Source: Haplomitrium mnioides (lineage: Eukaryota; Marchantiophyta; Haplomitriopsida; Calobryales). From it: a stretch of 60,159 nt of DNA. Both the position numbers and the translations under genes were made by a program. Below the pieces are notes generated by a model that worked only from the letters and a program-made list of their open reading frames with translations, was not told where the DNA came from and searched no databases. Where the stretch lies: positions 1 to 60,159 of the forward strand of contig JBNGIS010001397.1 in assembly GCA_049999725.1 (NCBI GenBank). The letters are read 5' to 3'. This document shows, piece by piece, positions 47,642 through 60,112 of the stretch. How positions within the stretch are numbered: the stretch's first letter is position 1; every line of letters starts with the position of its first letter.

Positions 47642-48062
47642 TGAGATTTTGAGCTCTATCACTCGTTCTACTGGTGGTATACATATGGTAATCTATTGTT
47701 GGTATACTAGTGTGATCTGCTTTACTATTGGTATACCATGTTGGTATATCGAGGCAATATGATATCTTGGTTGTATAGTTGGTGTTATGGTAGCATATGT
47801 AGTCTAGTATATATATATATATATATATATATATGTAGATTCCGTATTTGGATTAAAGTATATCTCTTTGTAATTGTATTATGTGGATATAGAGAATAAC
47901 CTTGTGAGTATCAAAAGAAGTAAAGAGCACTCACCCAATACACACTCACTTGCTTGTTGTAGAAATACTTTTCTTATAAAGTATATGAAAAGAAGCTGAC
48001 AATATCAGCCTTCAAAATTCTCAGCTATAACTCTTTGATTTCTCTCTTTGATTTATAAAAAA
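47642..48062 (+). repeat. 3' LTR of the copia element, with TA microsatellite
   Basis: It matches the 5' LTR but carries an expanded TA run at 47,807-47,834 where the 5' LTR has only a short gtatgtatgtatg stretch. The RNase H frame reads into it. The preceding gaaagagag may be the polypurine tract. Confidence 0.82.
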
Positions 48063-48129
48063 TGGAGCACATTTTTCTTTGGTTACAAATATGGGAGCAA
48101 CAAATAAATACACCAAGAGAATAACTTTT

Positions 48130-49070
48130 GTGGAGCAATTTAAAGAAGGTTTGTTACAAACTTCAAAGTGATTGACTCAATTTTAGCTGTAAAAACTAAG
48201 CTTTGGAAGTTGTAGCAACAAGAAATTGTTGCAAAATACATTGAGGAGTTTTGAAGTCTATAAGTTCAAATTGAATACATGAGTTTACCTCAAGCCCTTT
48301 CACAAATTCTTACAAAGGTTAAAGAGAAAGATCATAAGAGAAGTCATGATGGAAAACCCAAAGGATGTAAATGAGACTATTTCATTTGTTCAAAGTATTG
48401 AAGAAACACTTAGGATTTTGTGTATTGAGGGAAATTATAGGTCAATGCTCATGGAGTTGGGAAATATAAAAAGACGAGAAGAACTCAATGGCCTATCACT
48501 AACGAAGAGGACACCCAAATATTCAAGAAAGTAAGATAGAAGATCGCCGAGAAACTCGAACATGTTACAATTGTGGATGAATATGGTACATTGCATTGAA
48601 TTGCAAAGCATTAAGAAGAGATTGAGTGCGAATATTTTGACGGTCTCTTCACAATGTTAACAATGAAGTTGATAAAGAACATCAAAGAAACAAGAGAACC
48701 GATAAAAATACCTCATAGTTTTGTAAGGAGAAAGAAAAAAATGCGGTGGAAGTAGATGAAGAAATCAAATCTACCACATAAGAAAACAAAATAGAGAAGA
48801 TTAATTGTGGTTGACAAATGGATAGAAGGATCAGTAATACAAATTTTGGTAGACTATAGAGCAAAAGAAAATTACTTATCATGAACTATGGCAATGAAGT
48901 TGGAATTTGCACCAAAAAAAAGGAGAGGCACAAGGTGGTAAAAATAGCAAATGGCTTAGTGAACCAATTTAATGAATGTCTAGCATCAAGACCTTACATA
49001 TTGGCACATATAATGAGAAAATTAGAATAGATCACCTTGTTAGCAATTTGTGCTGGTATTTTAAGAATCA
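48130..49070 (+). pseudogene. Ty3/gypsy gag-protease fragment
   Basis: Across frames one reads YIEEF, VQIEYMSLPQALSQIL and MENPKDVNETI (gag), then a zinc knuckle TCYNCG-IWYIALNCKA with one stop. A protease-like stretch follows (VDKWIEGSVIQILVDYRAK, then HKVVKIANGLVNQFNECL). LVDYRA stands where L-D-S-G-A is expected. No LTR or pol is attached. It is not closely similar to the other gypsy copies here. Confidence 0.65.
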
Positions 49071-50098
49071 AATGGTTTAGACCCCGTAATAGAGGAAAGA
49101 AACAGCTTGATGAAGATTTAAAGTTTCAACTACCATTTTATTCAAAGCACTTAACTTTATATATTAGCAGTTTGACATTATTTTTGTAGTTGTAAGCCTT
49201 TTGGAGTTATGAGTCTTCTTTTCCTAAAAGACACATGACTAATATAATTTTCTACATTTAACTACCAAAATTTCTGATCCAATTTTCTGCATCACTTCTG
49301 AATTGGCTGCTGCTTCAATTTTCTACATCATGAACTTCTAAATGGCACGGCTGTCCTTTTACTTTACTGAAAAGGTCAATCCGATGATATGTAAAGAGCT
49401 GGAATATTGAAGTTTGAATTCAGAATTATCAACTTGTGTCCGGTAAAAGCTGCAGCGACAATTCCGCTGCCAGAAGTTATATACAGAAACCAGTGTGATT
49501 CTCGTCCTCAATTACGCATGTACAAATGAATCTTTGGCCTTGGAGAGCTGCATAGTTCAAGTGACTACTACTTTCCTGCATGAACTGCAGTTAGTCGACA
49601 AAATACAAAACGCTACACTTGTTCAGATCTTCACTGCACTGCAGCCTAATGGTGAGCACAAGTGCAGCCCACAATAATATAGTTATGCAGTAAAACTAAC
49701 CACACAGAAAAAATTTGCACAATGTACAGTCCACAATAATATGCATTGTTTATTTACTACACAAGCCTTCTTTAATGTTGTGTATATCAATGGTATACTA
49801 TTTAATACCAATGGTATAAACTTATTACAATTTTTAAATCATGCAACAACGTTGCAATCATAGCTATGCTTCAGTAGTTAATCTCAAAACTGAACTAGTG
49901 ATGAGTCTGACTGCTCTCTGACTAAATTGACTGCAAGGAAAATAATATGCGGGTATATAATGAATCACCCGTAAGATACCGGAAATCACCGGAAATGGGA
50001 CAACCTCATAAAATTAGAATATTGGGTAGTCTTTGACAGTCTTTTGTGGCGTTGTTTTGACAATCCTCTAACGACAAATACTTTCGTGATGATTAAAT
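49071..50098. other. Region downstream of pyruvate kinase, no gene seen
   Basis: It holds the expected 3' untranslated sequence of the minus-strand gene at its right end. I see no coding or repeat structure elsewhere. Confidence 0.5.
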
Positions 50099-53000
50099 CT
50101 AATCATCCAACTCGATTATTTTCACCACAGCTGAGTCTCCAACTTTCTGACAAACAACAATTCGGTCATGGGCTTTGATAATGCCTGCAGCCTTCCCATG
50201 ATCCATAGCCACCTTCAAGATGGACTCATTGGATGTACTTGTCGAGTCTGCCTGGAATACATATAGCACAATCAAATTGTATTAGTGCTAAATTATCAGC
50301 TGCATTCCTTCACTGTCAAAAAAGTTCCACCAGCGCCAACAGCCCAAGTTGGCAAATAACAAGGCATGCATTCTACTAGCTATCACAGCAAACATGTCAA
50401 AGCTTACCGGATGTCGAGGGTCAGCCAGCATAGGGAAAAGTCCTCTAACAGCAAGGCATTGTCTCGCCTACCATCAAAATCAGAGTAAGTTTCAGCTTGT
50501 AATACATTCAATAACATGAAGACTCTAGGTTTACATGTAACTAGTGCTTGGCTATTTAAGTCTTTTCAAGGACAAAGTTTTCTCAATTGTAAACTAAAAA
50601 CTCAAAAGATGAAATTGATCTCCTCATAAACAGATATGGGAATCCACCTGAAAAGCACCAGTGAAACTCCACCTCAGCTGATTGGTTTTGAGCCTCGGAA
50701 TCACAACAACAAGTACCGGCATCGAGGGCCTATACTTTGCAATTAATCTGATCAAAAGTTTGATAAGGATTAGATCTAGATAGAAACTTTACAAGGACTC
50801 CGATAATTACCCTTAAATCAAAGCAGCTTACACAATTGCTAAATCCTACATTTTATAGGACCAGTAGTTATCTCATAAATCCATCATGAAATTTTAAATA
50901 CCATCAAAGTACACTATACCGAGCTGCTCGCCCTGAAGTGGTAAACACGATAATAACAGAAGCTCTCACTTTTGTTGCAGCTCGTACCTGAATACAGATA
51001 CCAAGACATACAAATACAGGACCAAAACACCTGAAAAAAACTCCTTGATCATATATTCTTTGAACCAGAAGAACTAACTATATGAGTTTTAAGGTTTAAT
51101 TTTGCTTCTAAAACAGATATCTGAACGATTCCGTTATCCTTGCCCTCTTGCATCCTCGTTTTTGAGGATATCCCAATGGTCTCTCAATCGGCCTATCATG
51201 GGGAGGGTCCAAACGCTGGTATCCTGGTAGTCCAAACGCTGCAGCCTTTCAGAGGTTCTAGTCTAAGTCAAGCCACAAGATTTGAAACATGATAAGAGGA
51301 TATGCTACTTACAGCCGAAGATGCAATGGACTCAAGATGTGCCATTGGCTCTCCAACATACTTCACCGTCCTTTTAAAAAATACTGATTGATTGTAAACT
51401 TTCTCTGCCTGACAAGAAATCGCAAACCGTGTCAATATATATTTAAACAACATTGTAGAACTTTGTGTGCCTAATTTGTTTAGGCCAACATACTGTCTGT
51501 AGTTACAAAAATATATCTCAATTCAAATAAAAAGCCAAAGCAACTGCATGAGAACTATGGTGGTAGATTACCTCTACACAAATCTTTCTCACAGTTGAGA
51601 TTGTTTCAACAGGATACAGACCTCTGACAGTTTCAGCACCAAGCATGATGCCATCTGCACCTGATGACACAAAAAGATCCTTCAGTCCCCTTTGAGATCG
51701 AGAAAACAGCTTTTGGGAGCTTGCTAACAGTGCTCTAAAAGTAGCTCAAAAAGAGTGACAGCCCAAAAGCTGATATGGGAGTCATCATATTTCTATTTCT
51801 ATTTCTATTTCATATTTATTGGAGTATAGTATTGGCTGAACCAGATGTATGCAGACCCTCCAGGAATATCTCCAGGGCAACTTTGTATTGAGCCAGGGTA
51901 TTTCCAGCTAAAAAAGCTTACATTTTTGAGTTCTTCCTATTAAAAAGCTTGTGGTTGGATCTTGGGATTGGGAAGTAGTGGACCTTGTCCATAGGTGTAT
52001 AATCTCTGATCCCCAGACACAACTAGTTTCTACCTCTGACAGTCTTGCTCCAAAGACATCTGAGTTGTGGTGGTGATAGAATTGGTGAGCCCATGGAAAG
52101 AGTTAATTTCGTTTCTGACAATCCTTCTTGTAAACACCATGCTCCATCATGTTAGGTGTGTCTGTAAACAACAGAACAAAATCACCAATGACTTTTGAGG
52201 GAAAACTTGGATGGCAACCATCCACTATTACGTTTTGGGTTAGAGTATTGAAGTCTTAAACTCCTTGACCAGGTATACACAGCATGCGAAATATGAAATT
52301 CTGCAATCAACCATTGCAATCAGGGACAAAACTTATCTTGCAGCCAATAAGGGGTTTCACAGGTAAACTAACCATCTAGAACTGCATTGGCCACATCAGT
52401 TGCTTCTGCCCGTGTTGGACGAGGAGTATCAGTCATTGTATCAACAACTCGAGTGATGATTGCTGGCTTTCCAGCCATGTTGCACTTGTGCAGTGCAGCT
52501 TTCTGAAAGAGGAATACCTGCAGAAAGTGGAAACGTACCACGAATGAATCTCAAGGGAAATTAACGGATCATAGCCAGGATTTACACAATTGAAGCATAG
52601 CATAGTTACCTTCTCAGGAGGAAGATCAATACCAAGATTACCACGGGATAAGATAATACCATCTGCCTCCTTCAGAATTTCATCAAAATGCAGGAGCCCC
52701 TGAAAACTCAACAAAGGAGCAATGAGAAGTAGTACAAACTTGGTATTTTCTTTGAAAACACCAACACTATGGAATACTCCACAGTCAGCTTACGTTCTTG
52801 GAAAGGAGCTTCAGTGCCTACAGTTGGCCCGCCACTAATGGGAAAAGTGTTGGCTCAACATTGTAAAATAAAAACATGTTAGTACTAAGTCAGATAGCCA
52901 ACATTGTAAAATAAAAGCATGTTAGTACTAAGTCAGATAAGACCTCAGCTCGCTTTTGTGAGTACAAGATTGTACAGTACTCACAATATTTCCCCAATTA

Positions 53001-55186
53001 TGGATTGAATCCTTTTAAGATGGTGGCTTACCTCTGCGTTTTCAATCTTAGCAAAAATTTGTGTCTGATAAAGATCACCCAGCTTAGACATATGCGCCCG
53101 AAGCTACAAATCCAGACAACATAACATTGCACACCTTTTAGAATACAAAGCTTAATCCAGGCACAATTTGGTTTGAATTATATCAACATCTCCAAAAAAG
53201 GTTATGAACAGCAATGTGTACAACACTTGTAGCTACGATGAGGAATATTCATACCAGCCGTACATCCTCTGCATGCCTGGTATACGAGAGTGATACAAAG
53301 TCAATGCTGTTCCTCACTCCCCACTTAGAGATTGCCTGAAGACAAAACGTGCACACAGAATTCAAACTTATACTGACAACCAAAATAACAAATACAGAGA
53401 GTAAACCAACATAGGGTAAAACAAAACCGCTGAAAAAGGACAGCTAACAGGATTAAAGTGTTGCTCACTTCTTTATCAGTTTCAGTCAAAGTTGGGAGGC
53501 CGATGTGAACTTGTGAAACATGTGCAGTAAACAGGACACCTTCTAGTGTGGCACTGTTTTTCACCTGGCAGATGACCTCTTTACCTTTTATCTCCGCAAC
53601 CTGAAAATTCACACCACATGGGCATTGATTTATTGCATATTCCAAGATTTAATTCTTCTTGGCAATGAATGGAATGACAAAAAAACTTGGCACATTTGTA
53701 TGAGGTGAAAATAGGCATGAAGAACAAAAATAGTCTACAAGTGCGCAGTGTAACTGACCTCTAACCAGACGGATGTTGTCTCACTGCCAGTGAAAAGATA
53801 TTGTCCAACAAAAATGGTATGGCCAACCTTCACTGCCTGCACAGTTTTCCATGGTTTAATAAGCCCCAGCCACACATAAAAAGCATATGGGCTTGAATCA
53901 TACTCGCAAAATTCCCAAGAAATGTGTCCCAAACTCTATACTATCATTACAACCTAAAAACATGACCTACTCTTTGGATAAACTACTCCACATGTAGTAG
54001 TATCATACGTTTCGACAATCATACTTCCAAGGTATCATACAAAGGCAGAGGTTGAAATCGGCAGAAAAAAATTTCAACCCAATGTTCTGCAACCTTAATG
54101 GAACAAGAATAGAAATAAGAATTACTGTAGCAAGGCCTCCAAAATTGACTGGCAAGATATTCGATGAAGCTACTTTGCTCAAGTCTGATGTCAAAGTAAC
54201 TCTAGCATCTGCTTTCAAGGCAATTGGCTGCTCACTCTTATTAACAATTTGCAATTCTGCCCCAACAGTGTCCAACATAACCTGTTCATAAGCAAAAATC
54301 ATCCACACAATGTCAGATTGAGAAAGCTGTCAAAAATATGTATGCTAGATAAAAAGCATGATGATTAGAAAAAATCTCAAGGAAAAAGGACTCCAACATT
54401 CTGCAGCTGACAGGATTTCCTTATGTACTTGCACACAGGAAGGAAAGAAACAGCCATGAAGATGTGAAGAGAAAAGAAACAAGATGGAAGTTGCGATAGT
54501 CCATGAAAAACCTATACACATCACAACTACAAGTGCAGCCTTACTGTAATCAATTTTAAATGTATGGCAGTGACAAGCTACTGCTATGCCCTGCTGAGTT
54601 CATCAGCTTTAGATAACAGGTCTACATACTATGTTCCAATTAATAGGCACAACATTTATATGAACCTTCATACTGGATTTCTGCCACTTTCTAGAAGGAT
54701 GGGAAAAACTCATGATGTTGACTAAAGAAACAATGGGAAAGAAACAAGATGACCTTACAGATTGATATCCAGTAAAGTGAAGTACAGGAATATGAATGCA
54801 TGTTTCACTTGTGGATAATATACAGTCCAGCACAGACCAAACATAAAGTAGGGAAACACCAATGTTCTCCGATTGCACCTCCCCACCCCCTAACCCTCCG
54901 ACAAGGAGAATAAGCAGTAACTCTACCTTGTGTATTCATTTGTTTGGTGAGGCTGGTGAAACTAAGCAGTTGTAACGTCACCGAACTTGACAGTAAGTAA
55001 CAGACTCAAAAACCATACAGGAACTAGAAAAAGATGCCAAAATGCTTCTAAAGACTTTAAAGAGCAGTGTAGGGTACTGAGTACATACTGCACAAAGCTT
55101 CCTGGTACTTTTGACAGCCATTTTTAAGTTCTCAAGTGTCTCTTGATGATATGCATCACCGCCCCAGGAGAAATCAAATCTAGCAA
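50099..55186 (-). CDS. Pyruvate kinase, divergent plant cytosolic type (first exon not in window)
   Basis: Fourteen exons with GT-AG borders join in phase: 55,186-55,089; 54,281-54,126; 53,836-53,759; 53,600-53,469; 53,335-53,255; 53,103-53,032; 52,699-52,610; 52,517-52,373; 51,660-51,572; 51,408-51,313; 50,987-50,920; 50,747-50,648; 50,467-50,408; 50,251-50,099. They give about 471 residues with no stop; the family has about 527, so about 55 N-terminal residues are missing. Pyruvate kinase turns phosphoenolpyruvate and ADP into pyruvate and ATP at the end of glycolysis. Seen: [36 protein letters not shown], the Lys motif [39 protein letters not shown], and the C-terminal domain ending [15 protein letters not shown]. 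Classical enzymes have DTKGPE and RGDLG; the variant residues match the Arabidopsis At2g36580/At3g52990 clade as I recall it. No signal peptide can be judged. Confidence 0.93.
52856..52940. repeat. 43-base tandem duplication in a pyruvate kinase intron
   Basis: Units 52,856-52,898 and 52,899-52,940 are nearly identical and begin caacattgtaaaataaaa. They lie in the intron between the exons at 53,032 and 52,699, outside splice signals. Confidence 0.9.
54450..54640. repeat. Dispersed intronic repeat, copy 1
   Basis: It lies in the first visible intron. The word order gatggaagttgcgatagtcc, then cctatacacatcacaac, then gcagtgacaagct parallels 55,530-55,720. It may be a decayed short transposon. 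Confidence 0.65.
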
Positions 55187-55490
55187 CTGCAATGTCAGGA
55201 GGATGCAATTACACTTACTGGCTAGTTGGAAACAACTTGTTAAAGTATACCACTTGGCTATAACCAAAGACAACTTGAGAACTGCATAAGGAAAAGTCTC
55301 CAAACATTATATCTATGATTCCCACTCAGATTAGCTATAAGAGATAAGCTGGAAAATGCAGCTGTTGTTTGTAGATGACTCCCACTCAGCTGCATGTCTT
55401 GGAGGACCTTTCACTTGTTTGTAGATTACTACCACTGAGTTGAGGTACTTTGGTGCACCTAATGATTTCCATTAGGGAGGAATTTTATCA

Positions 55491-55537
55491 GTTATGAAGC
55501 TGTGGAGAGCAAAACTAACCACAACAACACTTAAATG
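55491..55537. repeat. 47-base direct repeat, copy 1
   Basis: It begins gttatgaagctgtggagagc and is identical to 56,007-56,053. Confidence 0.92.
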
Positions 55538-55720
55538 GAAGCTGCAATAGTCTAGGAAAAACCTACACATATCACAACTGTGCACGCATAGAGTGCAGCC
55601 TTGACTCTGTGGTGTCAGACACAAAGTTTCAGACTATTCAGCCTCATCATGTGTAGCAGTGACAAGCTGCCACAACTTCCTGCTGGTTTCGTCAGTTCCC
55701 GACAGCAGGTCCTGATCAAT
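55530..55720. repeat. Dispersed repeat, copy 2
   Basis: It is related to 54,450-54,640 and lies upstream of the first visible pyruvate kinase exon, in the same orientation. Confidence 0.65.
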
Positions 55721-56006
55721 CGTCGTACAATCTGGAAGTAACGGGAAAACTCAGTCATGATGATGCCTAGCACTCCACCAAGAATCCAACTAATCAAAAT
55801 CTGTCAACTCTCAAGCATCAGCTTGCGACATCATTCATTTCACTTTAGTTTGATCTTGTGAAGCAAACATCCAAGAGCATAACTCCCAGAGAGGTCTGCT
55901 GAAAAGTTAGTGATTGGGGCCTTCTGCACCCTGAACATAGCACATGAAGCGCATCACTGGTGACCACTTGGATGCAGAACATCCGCTAAAGTCACTGAAT
56001 ATATTA

Positions 56007-56053
56007 GTTATGAAGCTGTGGAGAGCAAAACTAACCACAACAACACTTAAATG
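56007..56053. repeat. 47-base direct repeat, copy 2
   Basis: It is identical to 55,491-55,537. The two copies are 516 bases apart, which hints at a segmental duplication or an inserted segment between them. Confidence 0.92.
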
Positions 56054-57826
56054 TCCATTCGGGGTATTACCAACAAATTCGTCCCATGCACGAAGAGAGT
56101 AGAAGTTGGATGGCATGAGGCCATCCCAAAAAGAAGTGTGAGCAACATAGCAATAAATAAGGACTAAGAGTGCAATGTGTTAGAATTTCATCTTACAGCA
56201 TATTAGGAATAATAGCTCACAGATGCATGCAATCAACTGATACAGCTTTGGTAAGTGATTCTGAGTATATTCACTTGAGATGGAAAAACTGGTCGAGGTA
56301 CACCAGGAATGCAGCCAGCATTAATAAGAAAGGAAATGTCCTTTCCCATGCAAGGGCTGCAACCTTTGGGAACAAGTGCAACTCTTTGAATGCTCCAAAT
56401 ATCCAGATGCACTCAAGTCATATCCTAACTGGATATATCTTGACCAGGAAAGATTGGACACTACAATAGCTAGGTGTGAACATGGCTATTTCCAATACAA
56501 TGCGCACAAGAGTGTGGAAGGGTGCTCTAAGCTGCATTTGATGGATCTCCACAGGGGGTGGCGAGAATGTCGAGATGCTTCAGCCACGTTTTGAGTCAGA
56601 TTCCTGCACGTGGTGAGAAGCAGATGATCAAACTCGCAGCAGGGGGGTGGAGGTGCTATGCTAGATGGCCCTCTTGGCTTCTTTAAGATGAAGGAGGGTG
56701 ATTCTTGTCCACATTTTAAAGCATTTGATGAAGGTTGATGAAGCAGCAGAGTGACAATATGTGACACTGCAGAGTGAAGTTTTGAGGTTTCAGACATTCG
56801 AAGGTTTTGGGCTGCTGGAAAATTCTCCTTGTCAGCATGTCAAAGGCTTTTCCATGGAGACCTAGCTCTCATTTGGGAAAAGAAGTGCTGTAAGGAAGCT
56901 AAAACATAGCACATTCGCGGGTTTTCCTGCTGTAGCAGAAAAAACGACCTTCTCCCTTGGTTGCGATTCTTCCTATCATGCAGAAAAAAGACCTCCCTTC
57001 AGGTGATTCTCCTTAGGATGCATAAACAAGACACAAGGTGAGACACAAGTAAATATGTTTGCAAATGAGGATGCGATGAGCACCACCTCTGTCAATTTAT
57101 TTATTCTTTACAACACAAGCAATGGGCTGGATTTCTATGGGTGCCCAGTCAAATCTGTGGGCACTAAAGAATAAGTGACTAAGTCCTGCATTAAGTCAAG
57201 AACTTCAACATCAGGACTCTGGAGAATATGAGTCCCCTGCTCGCAGGGACCGATTCTGCAAATGAACGCATGCATACGTGCATGCGCCTGCTCCTTTCTC
57301 ATGCAAGGGACAAAGTAAATTAAATGTTCCTAAGGAGCTTCCTGGTGCTGACATGTGTCACTATGCTCAGATCTCTCTCTAAACTAGTTAGGAGCTAAAC
57401 TACTGAGAAAATCAAATAGCTATACAAATAAACATGCTCAGGATCATCACTTGAGCATAATGTACAGCAGCAAAGGTGCACTTCACGAGAAAGCATGTTG
57501 CAGGAATTCCTGAGCAGGATCAGGCAATTCCTCTGTTCCACCAGCAGCAAAATTGTGAACTGCCAACACTCCCACTCAGTGAACCATTTTCACACCAAGC
57601 ATCTGTTGAACTATGTGTGAATCATTCAGAATGTGATAATTGAACAGAAATTGTATCAAAGATTGCTTTTACTTCACACACTCAAAAGTTGTATACAGCA
57701 TGTTACAACAGAATTAAGTAGACTTGAAAGTAAGCCTTCATGTTTGTTGCCTTGGTCTTTGAGTGATACATTGGATACTACCCCAACAATATGTGACCCT
57801 GATTGTCTTCACAAATGGTGGTGGGT
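56054..57826. other. Upstream of pyruvate kinase exons, no gene seen
   Basis: Both strands were read for the missing N-terminal exon (a TKIV-TLGP type sequence); none was found. Short open frames exist but carry no recognisable domain. This is probably intron 1 of the pyruvate kinase gene or its promoter side. Confidence 0.45.
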
Positions 57827-58250
57827 TTATCCAGCCTGAAAACCCAAGCCTCCTCCCATTAGTAAAGCATACCCTGATGTGGACTTTCCATCATCCTTGC
57901 TTCCTGCATAATCAGAGTCACTACATCTGATCAGTGAACTGTTGCTGATCAGAGTGGATTCCAGATATCCACTGTACTCCAGCACATGATCCTTGAAGCC
58001 TTGAAGGTACCTGAAAAATCTTTTTGCTGCAAGCCAGTGAGTCATTCCTGGGTTGGACACAAACCTTGAGGCAACTCCCACTGCATAGGCGCATCATGGC
58101 ATAATTAGGACTTCCTACTGCACTTCAGTCTCCTCTTTTGTACAGGTCCCATCCTTGATTGATCTCATACCAGCTTCTAGTGGAATGCAGACTGCCTTGC
58201 AATCTCCCATTCCATTCCTTTCAATAAACTCCCAGTACTTTTGATTCATT
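57827..58250 (-). pseudogene. Ty1/copia fragment, end of reverse transcriptase and start of RNase H
   Basis: NGMGDCKAVCIPLEAGM is the copia block before the RNase H link. After a short deletion, VASRFVSNPGMTHWLAAKR and FRYLQGFKDHVLEYSG follow, then the RNase H block SDSDYAGSKDDGKSTSGYA (58,081-57,827). It ends abruptly after ALLMGGGLGFQAG. No LTR is attached. Confidence 0.87.
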
Positions 58251-58267
58251 GTGATCGCCCTTGCATG

Positions 58268-58578
58268 TCTTTTTTTTTTTTTTGACAGGAAAAAAAAAAA
58301 TATTTCCACACATCAAATACAACCGCTGAAGCGGTAAAACATCAAAGTCTGGACCAAAGCAAACCACTTCCTCAAGGGTAGCCAAGTCGAGACACAAAGG
58401 TGTCCGGCGACAGCTACCTGCCAATAGAATCTATCACAAGTCCTCCCAAGGTAGATCACTATCACAAGTCCTCCCAAGGTAGATCACTAGCCCTAGGCCA
58501 TCAATTCAAAATATTATCAACATCTATAATCAAAGGACACTTTAAACACTCTAGTCCCTCTAATTAATAGCCTCATAC
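58268..58578. other. Poly(T)-led block with a 28-base tandem duplication
   Basis: A run of T at 58,268-58,283 followed by gacagg and a run of A looks like a retroposed poly(A) end on the minus strand. At 58,432-58,459 and 58,460-58,487 an exact 28-base unit beginning tatcacaagtcctcccaagg occurs twice. No coding sequence is seen. Confidence 0.5.
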
Positions 58579-58925
58579 TGTTGGAAATGTATCTTTGCTG
58601 CTGTAAATATAATAACTAACATATTGTTAGTTATAACTAGGCTAGCTAAGATTGTTAGTTTAGTTAAAAGGGATGCCACGTGTCAGCAACACAGGCCCCT
58701 TTTTATTTTAAGTGACAATTTGTCACTGAGGAGACTATGAGGAACAACGTGCACAGAATCGTGCACGATTTCGTCAAGGCGATCACAAACGTGATCACGA
58801 TGTAATTTAGGAGAGGATTTTTCCTCCTTGTATAAATATTCAGAGGCTCCCCATTGGGATGTATCCTCAGCATTCATATTTCCCGTGTGCATTCTTCCTC
58901 TGGTTCATATTTATGAAAGCGTTCT
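58579..58925 (+). repeat. 5' LTR of the short copia element
   Basis: It starts TGTTGGAAATG. A TATA box, TATAAATA, is at 58,831-58,838. The end at about 58,925 is inferred from a primer-site-like AGATATCAGTTC at 58,926-58,937. Confidence 0.7.
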
Positions 58926-58959
58926 AGATATCAGTTCTTGATATCGTTTTGGAGCACAG

Positions 58960-59170
58960 GCAGCAGGGTCGACTTGCGAGGAGGTTGCGAGCTCGAAAAG
59001 AAGCTGCGGCTTCCCTGGTCACGAATGTCAGCACGTCGACGTCGAGAAGGTTGCATCTTCGTGAGGAGGACGTGGAAGGGTGAGGAGGTCGCGAGTTCCT
59101 GAGGAGGTTGCGCAATCGTCAGGAGGCCGCGAGTTCGCAAGACGGCTGCGAGTCGTCGAGTGAGAAAAAG
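58960..59170 (+). repeat. GC-rich imperfect repeat in the copia leader
   Basis: Units of about 19-21 bases of the type gaggaggttgcgagctcg, gaggaggtcgcgagttcct and caggaggccgcgagttcgc follow one another. They lie in the untranslated leader between LTR and the ATG at 59,431, the most GC-rich stretch of the window. Confidence 0.7.
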
Positions 59171-59430
59171 CAGGACGTCGAAAACAGGGATCGCGTTCCC
59201 ATTTTCGGACGCCCTCCTTCTTAATCGCGTTTCTGCGATTTCTTGACCCCCCCGCCATCGTTTTCTGGAAGACTTCTGGAGTATCGCGATTCTGCTGTTT
59301 CGCGAGCTGATTTCTGGCGTTTTTCGATCTGACCTCATTCCTGTCTCCTTCGAAGCACACATTTCGATCAAGTGCTCCCTTTCGACAGTTTCTCAACTCC
59401 TTCACGTGGATTTCGTGTTTACTTTTTAAC

Positions 59431-60068
59431 ATGAGTACCTCTTTTGAAATAGTAGACCTTGGGAGGTACACTATATATTAGGGATACAGGTGATTAGGGA
59501 CAGGTATGCCAAGGCTCAATCAGCAAAAGAAGTTGCAAAGCCTGCACTTGATGCTGATTGCTAACTGTCAATTGGTACCTGAGGGGTACAAAGGGATCTG
59601 GACATCATCTGGTATGATGATAAATGGATCAAGTGTACTGGGAACAGTCATGAAGATTGGGGAGGAGATCCAATACTGGACATGTGTTTACTGTGGGAGA
59701 TGATTATCTACTGGAACAGTAAAATGCAGACAACCACCACCATTTCATCGACAAAAGCTGAGTACAGGGCATTGCCAAATGCCCATAAGGAAGCTGAATA
59801 CAGGGCATTGCCAAATGCCTGTGAGGAAGCTGCATGGATTCGCAGGTTGCTTGATTGGATTCAAGCAAGCGAGACAATTTTTATGCGACAACCTTGGATG
59901 CATGGAACTGGCATCAACCCAGTTTAACATCCAAAAGAAAGACACTTTGACTTCCAGTACCACTTCATACCTGCGTGGAGATAAGGTGGAACTGGAGTAT
60001 TGTGTGACAGTGGAGATGACAGCTGACGTTCTCACCAAAGCGTTACCCCAAGAAGACACTTCAAGCTG
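59431..60068 (+). pseudogene. Gag start joined to RNase H end (deleted copia polyprotein)
   Basis: An ATG at 59,431 opens MSTSFEIVDLGRY and soon stops. From about 59,650 the RNase H end is read: IYWNSKMQTTTTISSTKAEY, then a 12-residue duplication of the AEYRALPNA segment, then AWIRRLLDWIQ. In another frame EMTADVLTKALPQE follows (60,015-60,060), matching the usual E-x-x-AD-x-LTKALP end. Everything between gag and RNase H is gone. Confidence 0.83.
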
Positions 60069-60102
60069 ATCAAACTACATGGGGATCTACAGCAACATGC
60101 GA

Positions 60103-60112
60103 TAAGTGGGAG
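60103..60112 (+). promoter_or_regulatory. Polypurine tract of the short copia element
   Basis: TAAGTGGGAG stands directly before the 3' LTR start at 60,113. This is the common plant copia form. Confidence 0.8.

Larger units (their letters stand above)
43683..48062 (+). mobile_element. Ty1/copia element lacking reverse transcriptase
   Basis: Paired LTRs of about 0.37-0.42 kb flank gag, protease, integrase and RNase H in the copia order, with integrase before RNase H. The primer-binding site is TGATATTAGAG at 44,056. Most of the reverse transcriptase between integrase and RNase H is missing (deletion near 46.86-46.98 kb). Stops and shifts are common. Confidence 0.87.

Noticed and set aside
55187-57826. 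Minus-strand frames near 55.6-56.1 kb as the N-terminus of pyruvate kinase
   Set aside because: None contains the expected TKIV-TLGP type sequence, and they overlap dispersed repeats.
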